This document shows positions 58,348 to 64,000 of a stretch of 64,000 nt of DNA, one piece after another (the stretch's first letter is position 1; each line of letters begins with the position of its first letter). The DNA is taken from contig NZ_BMTD01000001.1 of assembly GCF_014649495.1 (NCBI RefSeq), forward strand, positions 124,001 to 188,000, given 5' to 3'. A program made the position numbers and the translations under genes. Source of the stretch: Streptomyces filipinensis. Its GTDB lineage: Bacteria; Actinomycetota; Actinomycetes; Streptomycetales; Streptomycetaceae. The notes under the pieces are model-generated. The model was given only the letters and a program-made list of their open reading frames with translations. It was not told the DNA's origin and made no database searches.

Positions 58348-60285
58348 TCACGGCACCCTGACCCACTGTGCCGTCGACGGTGTCCCCTGGTCGTCGTCCA
58401 CGAACAGCATGTACCACCCGGACTGCACCAGGTTGCGGTCCTTCGGGACGGTCACCGTGATCCGGTCACCGGCCGTCCTGAAGTCCAGCGCGATGGACCG
58501 CTGGTCCACGTCCGTCACATGCGTCGACGCGCTCGGCCGGATCAACCGCACCTTCTTGATGCCGGCCGCGTGCTTCGACGTGAACGTGCCCGAGGCGCCC
58601 CGGGCGATCGTCTGCGGCCCCCCGCTCAGCGTCGGCCGGGAATCCCGGTACAGATAGGGCGGCGTGTAGATCTCGATCCGCTGCTCGAACTTCCCCGGCC
58701 TGGTGTTCGCCTTGTCCGCGTACAGCGAGTCGGACCCGAAGAACATCACCCGTCCGTCCGGCAGCAGGATCGAACCGGAGTGGTAGTTCCGCCCCACCAG
58801 CGGGTCGGCGACCTGGGTGAAGCTGTTGCTGTCGGGGTGGTACAGCCGGGCCTGCAGGATGTCGGAGTCGCCGCGCCCCCGGTAGTCCTCCGAGCCGCCG
58901 GACACCAGAACCGTGTCGTCGGGCAGGATCGAGGACTGCGGATACCGGGTGCCCTTCGCCAGCTCGGGCCCGTCCACGAACCTGGGCGCCTTGGCCTTCA
59001 GGTCGATCAGCCGCGTCTTCCTGCTGGACAGCTCCGACTCACCGACGCCGCCACCCCCGATCACCATGAACTTCTCGTTCTGCGCCGGAGGCAGCAGCAC
59101 GGTCCCGGAGGTCTCCATCATGTTCGGATCGGAGAGCCCGGGCAGCCTGGTGAACGCGTTGGTGCCGACGTCCCAGATCCCGGGGTCGCGGCCCACGTTG
59201 TCCGGCCCGTACCCCGCGTTCGACCCCGAGTAGAAGATCTTCCCGTTCTGCATCAGGAATAGCGCCGGATATGTCGGGAACTGGCGGATCTTCTTCGTGT
59301 ACGTCCACTTCTTGGTCGTGGGGTCGAAGATCTCGTTCTTGCCCGGCACCAGCTGCCCGATGTCGTCCAGCCCGGAGACACTGAGGATCCTGCCGTCCGA
59401 CAGCGTGGTGAGCGTCGGGTACCAGCGGGCCTCGTTCATCGGGTCGACCTTGATGTACCGCTCGGCGACCGGATCGAACTCGTAGGCGTCGCGGATGCCC
59501 TGGAAGTCCTTCTTGTCGAGGGCGAGCTTCTGCGCGATGCCGTACGTGTTGCGCGCGTCGGTGCCGGTCAGCCCCTGGATCCGGTAGTTGTCCTGGGTGC
59601 CGGTCTCGTACCTGGTGCCGCTTCGCTGCGCCTCGACGTAGATCCGGCCCAGCCCGGGGTCGTTGCGCAGCCAGGCGCCCGTGCCCGGGTCGAACACCTT
59701 CTTCGCGCGTGGCACCAGCACCGGGTCCTTGGAGACGAAGGTCCTGCCGTTGGTCCTGCCGGTGAACCTGGTGCCCGCGGGCAGCGTGATCGGCTTGTCC
59801 GGGTTCTCGTTGTGGACGATCATCAGGCCGCCGGCCTTGGTGACGTCACCCTTGAGCTTCTCGTAGCGCTTGGTGCCGCCCGCGATCAGCAGATTGCCGT
59901 TGGCCAGCTGCGTGTGGCCGGTGCAGAACAGGTCGTTGGGCGTGGGGATCTTCTTGATCGTGCCCTTGACCGGGTCCCAGATCCGGGTGTCGAACTTCTT
60001 CTTGTCGAAGTTGTCCTGGTTGTTGCCCGATCCGGCGACCAGCAGCACCTTGCCGGTGTGCAGGAGCGCCGCGTGGATGGTGTCCTGCCGGTACTCCGGC
60101 GGGAACTCGATGATGTCCCAGTGGCCGTTCGCGGCCTTGTACTCGGGTCTGTTGATCTTGTACTGGTGGTACTGCGCGGTGCCGAAGCGGTACACCCACG
60201 GCCCGTTCATCCCGGCCAGCGCGAGTACCACCGCCGTCCCGATCGCGAGTCGACGGGCGCGACGGCGGCCTGCCTGGTCCTTCAT
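58348..60285 (-). CDS. glxA: Copper-radical oxidase GlxA
   Basis: A 645-residue galactose-oxidase-like enzyme with an N-terminal membrane anchor (about 12-32). The radical cofactor residues are visible: Cys121 in NDLFCTGH and Tyr289 in EARWYPT, expected to cross-link, with Trp288 stacking. The axial Tyr501 and His502 lie in GRNYHSG, and a further His near residue 589. A seven-bladed propeller (Kelch) and C-terminal Ig-like domain complete it. It oxidises the CslA glycan, a step needed for hyphal-tip attachment and development. ATGA overlap with cslA. Confidence 0.95.
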   Translation of the reverse strand: MKDQAGRRRARRLAIGTAVVLALAGMNGPWVYRFGTAQYHQYKINRPEYKAANGHWDIIEFPPEYRQDTIHAALLHTGKVLLVAGSGNNQDNFDKKKFDTRIWDPVKGTIKKIPTPNDLFCTGHTQLANGNLLIAGGTKRYEKLKGDVTKAGGLMIVHNENPDKPITLPAGTRFTGRTNGRTFVSKDPVLVPRAKKVFDPGTGAWLRNDPGLGRIYVEAQRSGTRYETGTQDNYRIQGLTGTDARNTYGIAQKLALDKKDFQGIRDAYEFDPVAERYIKVDPMNEARWYPTLTTLSDGRILSVSGLDDIGQLVPGKNEIFDPTTKKWTYTKKIRQFPTYPALFLMQNGKIFYSGSNAGYGPDNVGRDPGIWDVGTNAFTRLPGLSDPNMMETSGTVLLPPAQNEKFMVIGGGGVGESELSSRKTRLIDLKAKAPRFVDGPELAKGTRYPQSSILPDDTVLVSGGSEDYRGRGDSDILQARLYHPDSNSFTQVADPLVGRNYHSGSILLPDGRVMFFGSDSLYADKANTRPGKFEQRIEIYTPPYLYRDSRPTLSGGPQTIARGASGTFTSKHAAGIKKVRLIRPSASTHVTDVDQRSIALDFRTAGDRITVTVPKDRNLVQSGWYMLFVDDDQGTPSTAQWVRVP

Positions 60286-62261
60286 TCCTTACGTCCCCCA
60301 AGTCCGCCAAGGGCGATCTGCATGGACTGCTCGTTCTCCCCGTCCCGGTGGCCCTGCCCGGCGTTCGCCCAGGTGGGCCGCTGCTGCGGCACATGCGGCG
60401 CGGGGGCCGCGTACGGTGCCGGTACCGCGTCCTGCGGTTCGGCGACGGCCGGCGCCGGCTTCGGCCGCCTCTTCTCCTGCCGCAGCGTGTACTGCCAGGC
60501 GAAGATCGGCGAGGCGGTGATCAGCAGCGCGAAGCACGCCCAGGTGATCATCGCGGGGTGCGAGTGCCCGAACACGAAGCCGGCCGCGAGGGAGCCGGCG
60601 AAGACCAGGATGAAGAACCAGTGGATCCGGAACGTCCCGAACAGCGTGTCGGGGCTCGCCGACTCGCCCTTGGGCGTCACCACGAACTTGCTCTTGCGGC
60701 GCAGTACGGCGTCCATGAGGGAGCGCGCGTAGACGGGCGCGGACAGCGCCGACATCACCATGCCCGCGACACCGCCGGAGCCCTCCGGCTCGTGCGGGGA
60801 GACGTTGTGCCGCCGGTTCCAGATGTACAGGCCGATCTGCAGCGCGGAGGCGTTGCCGTACAGCATCAGCCACACGGTCGGGTCGATGTTCACACCCGAG
60901 GCGCCCAGGCCCAGGAACAGCGCGCAGCTGAGCGCGGCGAGGATCCAGTTGAGGGCGGACATCGGATAGAAGATGATCATCATCGTGTAGTTGAAGAGCT
61001 TGCCCGGCCCCAGTGTGAACAGGCCCTTCCAGTACTGCTTCAGGATCGTCTCGTACGTGCCCCGGGACCAGCGCAGCTGCTGGGTGAAGAAGTCCGTCCA
61101 GGCGTTCGGTCCCTCGCCGACGGCGAGCACGTCCGGGGTGTAGACGGACTTCCACTTCCGCCCCGTCGCCGGGTTCTTGGCGCGGTGCATCTCGAAGCCC
61201 GTCGCCATGTCCTCGGTGATCGAGTCGTACAGGCCGCCGATCTGCTTGAGCGCCCTGATCCGCACGGCGTTGGAGGTGCCGACGAACATCGGGGCGCCGT
61301 AGCGGTTGCCGGCGCGCTGGATCAGGGCGTGGAAGAGGAACTGCTGGGACTCGGCGGCCTTGGTGACGAACGTGTCGTAGTTGCCGTACACCTGCGGGCC
61401 GATGACGAAGCCGACGTCCGGGTCGCGGAAGTAGCCGAGCATCCGCTCCAGGTAGTTGGGCAGCGGCACGTGGTCGGTGTCGACGGAGGCGAAGAAGTCG
61501 TAGTCGTCGCCGTGCGCCTCCAGCCAGGCGTTGTAGTTGCCGTGCTTGGTCCTGGCGCGGTGCGGGCCCTTGGGCTGGTTCCACTGCGCGACGCCCTTGC
61601 GGGAGAAGTGGTGCACGCCGAGCCGGGCGCAGACCTCCTTGACGGCCGGGTCGTCGCCCTCGTCCAGCAACCACACGTGCAGCAGCCCCCGGTGACGGAG
61701 TTTCACCGCTGCTTCCAGGGTCTTCGTCACCATCTCCAGCGGCTCCTTGCCGGGCACGAAGGAGGTGAGGAAGGCGACGCGGGTGCCGGCCTCCGGGACG
61801 ACCGGGACCGGGTCGCGGGCGACGAGCGTGGCGTGCGCGTTGGACAGCACGTTCATGCAGCGGAAGAACTCGATCAGGCCGATCGAGACGAGCATGACGG
61901 TGTCGAGGGCCGGCAGGAAGTCGTGGGCCGGGTAGTCGCGTTCGGTCCAGTGTTCGGGCTGGAGCAGCCAGAACAGCAGGACGAGGGAGAGCACGGGGGC
62001 CGCGCCCAGCATGAGCGCGGCGCGCACGCGGTGCGGCTCCTGCGAGAGCAGCGAGCGGTACTGCACCGTGTACGGCTTCGTCGGGTCGGGCTGGGTGAGG
62101 GGGCCCGCGAGCCGGCTGTAGTGCTCGTAGTCGTATCTCGGCAGGCTCTTCCTCATCCGGCGGAACTGGCCCGTCCGGTGTGTGACCGCCCTGAGACGTG
62201 TGGTCTGTGACGGGTCGTTGTGAGCGTGGCTCGGTCCGGCGCCCGGCGGCGTCGACGTCAT
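60282..62261 (-). CDS. cslA: Cellulose-synthase-like glycosyltransferase CslA
   Basis: A 659-residue processive GT2 synthase of the inner membrane at hyphal tips. Two N-terminal helices precede the cytoplasmic catalytic domain with LLDEGDD, SVDTDHVPL and the QQLRWSRGTYE (QxxRW) motif. Four or five C-terminal helices form the channel. It makes a beta-glucan-like polymer outside the tip, processed by GlxA and CslZ. The start ATG 62261 lies after a G-rich tract. glxA follows with a 4-base overlap, so both are co-expressed. Confidence 0.95.
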   Translation of the reverse strand: MTSTPPGAGPSHAHNDPSQTTRLRAVTHRTGQFRRMRKSLPRYDYEHYSRLAGPLTQPDPTKPYTVQYRSLLSQEPHRVRAALMLGAAPVLSLVLLFWLLQPEHWTERDYPAHDFLPALDTVMLVSIGLIEFFRCMNVLSNAHATLVARDPVPVVPEAGTRVAFLTSFVPGKEPLEMVTKTLEAAVKLRHRGLLHVWLLDEGDDPAVKEVCARLGVHHFSRKGVAQWNQPKGPHRARTKHGNYNAWLEAHGDDYDFFASVDTDHVPLPNYLERMLGYFRDPDVGFVIGPQVYGNYDTFVTKAAESQQFLFHALIQRAGNRYGAPMFVGTSNAVRIRALKQIGGLYDSITEDMATGFEMHRAKNPATGRKWKSVYTPDVLAVGEGPNAWTDFFTQQLRWSRGTYETILKQYWKGLFTLGPGKLFNYTMMIIFYPMSALNWILAALSCALFLGLGASGVNIDPTVWLMLYGNASALQIGLYIWNRRHNVSPHEPEGSGGVAGMVMSALSAPVYARSLMDAVLRRKSKFVVTPKGESASPDTLFGTFRIHWFFILVFAGSLAAGFVFGHSHPAMITWACFALLITASPIFAWQYTLRQEKRRPKPAPAVAEPQDAVPAPYAAPAPHVPQQRPTWANAGQGHRDGENEQSMQIALGGLGGRKE

Positions 62262-62572
62262 GAGTCATTCCCCCCACACGCAGGTCACCGCGTGTTTCGT
62301 CGGTCCTTTTCCGCCCGGCCGGCTCCCCTTAAGCCCGCGTGCGGATCAGTGGTGGCTCCCATACCCACGTCTTCCCCACGTTATAGACACGGGACGGCGA
62401 GCTTCCGGTTGCATGATGCCCCCCTCGGCATCGATTCATGAGCGGGGCCCCCTCCCCGCCTGCGGGCAACCGCGTGATTCCCCCCAACTGCCGTCAGGCC
62501 GCGGCAGGTTGAACATCCAGGGTTCTACGGCGCTCCGCATGATCGCAAGACGCGAAACGCGGTGTTTACCGC
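62262..62572. other. Upstream region of cslA, no gene
   Basis: 311 bases between the cslA start and the end of the FadR-type gene. I see no supported gene. It holds a small dyad ACACGC/GCGTGT (62276-62295) and a region of lower G+C at 62350-62430 that probably contains the cslA promoter. No strong terminator hairpin for the upstream regulator gene is evident. Confidence 0.4.
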
Positions 62573-63322
62573 TCAAACCCGTTCATTGTGGCGCGGGTGG
62601 GGCGCGGGAGGCCGGGGTGCGCCGGTGGTCTCGGGGGACCGTGGCGCGCCGCTGGTGGAGAGGCGGACACGGACGTTGCCGAAGTGGTCTCTTATGGCCT
62701 CCTCCGCCCGCAGCGAGTCGCCGGACCGGACCGCGTCCAGGATCTCCCTGTGCTGGCGGCAGGTGACCCGGGGGTCCTGCGGCACCTCCACCAGATCCCG
62801 CTGCACCCGGTGGAAGGCGTCCCAGAACGCCTCCAGCACCTCGCTCAGCAGCACGTTGTCCAGCCCCCGGTAGAGGGTGGCGTGAAAAGCACGGTCGGTC
62901 TCGGCGAGGCCGGCTCCCTGTGCGGCCTCCTGTTCCATACGGTCCACGAGGGCGTCCAGTTCAACGAGGTCCGCCTCGGGCAGCCGTCCGGCCAGCCGTG
63001 AGACCAGTCCGGTCTCCACGGCCTCGCGCAGCTCCAGCAGCTGCAGCAGGGACTCCTCGCCCCGGTAGTGCCCGGCGACGGTGCGGAAGGCCAGCCCCTC
63101 GATCATGGGTGCGAACGACATGGAGCCGACGTACGTCCCGAAGCCGTGCCGGATCTCCACGATCCCCATGGCCTGCAGCGCCTTCAGGGCCTCGCGCACC
63201 GAGTTCCGGCTCGCGCCGAGGTACTCCATCAGCTCCGGCTCGGTCGGCAGTGGGGCGCCCGAGGGCAGCCGCCGATCGATGATCAGCTTCTTGATCCGCT
63301 CCTGAAGGTCCCGGGCTGCCAT
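62573..63322 (-). CDS. FadR-subfamily GntR regulator
   Basis: 249 residues. The winged helix (GAPLPTEPELMEYLGASRNSVREALKALQAMGIVEIRHGFGTYV) is followed by an all-helical FCD domain with LELREAVETGLVSRLAGR, DRAFHATLYRG and CRQHREILDAV (metal-binding Asp/His positions). Such regulators respond to carboxylic acids or sugar acids. The target is unknown; it lies upstream of and co-directional with cslA. The start at 63322 is one choice; an earlier in-frame start at 63343 exists. Confidence 0.88.
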   Translation of the reverse strand: MAARDLQERIKKLIIDRRLPSGAPLPTEPELMEYLGASRNSVREALKALQAMGIVEIRHGFGTYVGSMSFAPMIEGLAFRTVAGHYRGEESLLQLLELREAVETGLVSRLAGRLPEADLVELDALVDRMEQEAAQGAGLAETDRAFHATLYRGLDNVLLSEVLEAFWDAFHRVQRDLVEVPQDPRVTCRQHREILDAVRSGDSLRAEEAIRDHFGNVRVRLSTSGAPRSPETTGAPRPPAPHPRHNERV

Positions 63323-63389
63323 GGCGAGAGGGTATCCGGCCAATCGGGGGGACGGCCCGGTTCCGGACAGGGGGGATGTGCGGGTATGC

Positions 63390-63421
63390 GGAAGGCCCCC
63401 CGCTTCCGCGAGGGGCCTTCC
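63390..63421 (-). terminator. Terminator after tRNA-Lys
   Basis: GGAAGGCCCC (63390-63399) pairs with GGGGCCTTCC (63412-63421). It starts 6 bases beyond the 3' end of the minus-strand tRNA. Confidence 0.85.
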
Positions 63422-63427
63422 GGTCGG

Positions 63428-63501
63428 TGCGCCGCCAGGGACTCGAACCCCGGACCCGCTGATTAAGAGTCAGCTGCTCTAACCAACTGAGCTAGCGGCG
63501 C
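63428..63501 (-). tRNA. tRNA-Lys (anticodon CTT)
   Basis: Acceptor GCGCCGC pairs with GCGGCGC; the discriminator is A and CCA is not encoded. The D arm reads GCTC-AGTTGGTTAGA-GC. The anticodon stem GCTGA/TCAGC encloses CTCTTAA, giving CTT. The T arm has GGTTCGAGTCC. It is intact throughout. Confidence 0.96.
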
Positions 63502-63687
63502 CTGCTGACAGAGAGAACTCTACCTGACCTTTCGGGGTGCCCCCGACCATCCATGGGTGGCCGGAAGGCCTCCCCCGGGGCCGCGTACATCGTTCGGACC
63601 GTCAAAGTGGCGGCCCGATGGACAGTTGAGAAACTGATCATCGTGCACAAGCGCGGACAAAACACCCCCGAATGTGAGGTAGATCGC

Positions 63688-64000
63688 ATGACCGCTCCGG
63701 TGTTCGAGGAAGTCGAGCCCGCGAGGGACTGCGACTGCCCCGGTTGTGTCGAAGGGCGACGGGTGAGCCCCCGTCCGTCGTCCGGCCGACCCGGCGGTCG
63801 CCCGGCGGCCTGCGGAATCGTCGTCGTGGCCGCCGCGTCGGCCGTCCTCGGCGCGGTCACCCCGGCCGCGGCCGTCACCCCGGCCCGGCCCGCCGGGCAC
63901 CGTCCCCACGTCCCCGCCGACGGCGAGCCCGAGACCCCCCAGGGCGGCAGGTCCCAGCTGCACGGTGCGGCGGGCAAGCCGGTCGCCCCCGCCGACGTCC
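63688..64000 (+). CDS. Secreted protein, 5' part (possible NlpC/P60-type)
   Basis: The first 104 codons, cut by the window end. The ATG at 63688 follows GAGG with 9-base spacing. It begins with a short acidic stretch carrying DCDCPGC, then a basic region and a hydrophobic signal or anchor segment (GIVVVAASAVLGAVTPAAA) at about residues 48-67. The mature start is Pro-rich. I recall Streptomyces wall-hydrolase-type proteins (NlpC/P60 or CHAP) with a similar start, but the catalytic domain is outside the window. Confidence 0.6.
   Translation, partial: MTAPVFEEVEPARDCDCPGCVEGRRVSPRPSSGRPGGRPAACGIVVVAAASAVLGAVTPAAAVTPARPAGHRPHVPADGEPETPQGGRSQLHGAAGKPVAPADV

Overview
The window is a stretch of Streptomyces chromosome. 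The evidence is very high G+C with strongly G/C-biased third codon positions, GGAGG-type ribosome binding sites, frequent GTG starts, and marker loci: the GlcNAc phosphotransferase genes with DasR (dre) sites, the cslA-glxA-cslZ tip-polysaccharide locus, class E/F sortases and CysO-dependent cysteine synthesis. From memory, the order resembles the S. coelicolor core chromosome between roughly SCO2915 and SCO2835, read in descending order. That equivalence is recall and was not searched.

Layout. 0-4.2 kb: end of a DUF2017 gene, an amino-acid permease with a long structured leader, then a cysteine module (JAMM protease Mec, a short Cys-ending leader peptide, sulfur carrier CysO, synthase CysM). 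4.2-8.6 kb: a secreted S53 protease, a lipoprotein, a membrane-tethered PemK/MazF-like protein and a metallo-beta-lactamase-fold hydrolase. 8.6-11.8 kb: nagE2, nagE1 and nagF with three dre sites. 11.8-20.4 kb: rph, a lipoprotein, a DUF1707 protein, an ABC-2 exporter and a very large bifunctional penicillin-binding protein. 20.4-30 kb: a guanidinium exporter behind a likely guanidine-III riboswitch, a GroES-like protein, bcp, tRNA-Leu, rdgB, an SGNH hydrolase, a DUF445 protein, an MFS transporter and small membrane proteins.

30-34.5 kb is an accessory patch with visibly lower G+C in its right half. It holds a frameshifted gene, a DUF397 protein, a small Cys-rich protein, an XRE/TPR regulator, a HAD hydrolase and an SRA-HNH endonuclease of the type IV, modified-DNA-restricting kind. 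34.5-48.3 kb returns to core-like content: SEC-C protein, GH30 galactanase, class E sortase, MFS/HxlR pair, serine hydrolase, YidC, FAH hydrolase, Gfo/Idh dehydrogenase with a divergent ROK regulator, and three small secreted proteins, one ending in an LAxTG sorting signal.

48.3-54.8 kb is a compact phosphonate operon: GntR regulator, FAD amine oxidase, PhnX-like phosphonatase and a complete ABC importer, with no PhnW aminotransferase. 54.9-64 kb holds a gene remnant, a HAD-IIA phosphatase, an exported protein with a class F sortase, the convergent cslZ / glxA-cslA locus, a FadR-type regulator, tRNA-Lys and the start of a secreted protein.

The observations I rate highest are the guanidine-III riboswitch with a visible ribosome-site switch, the PhnW-less phosphonate operon, the Cys leader peptide before cysO together with the extra Met-Arg after the CysO Gly-Gly, the SRA-HNH patch, and two sortase/substrate pairings. 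Long reading frames antisense to these genes are products of G+C bias and were left out.
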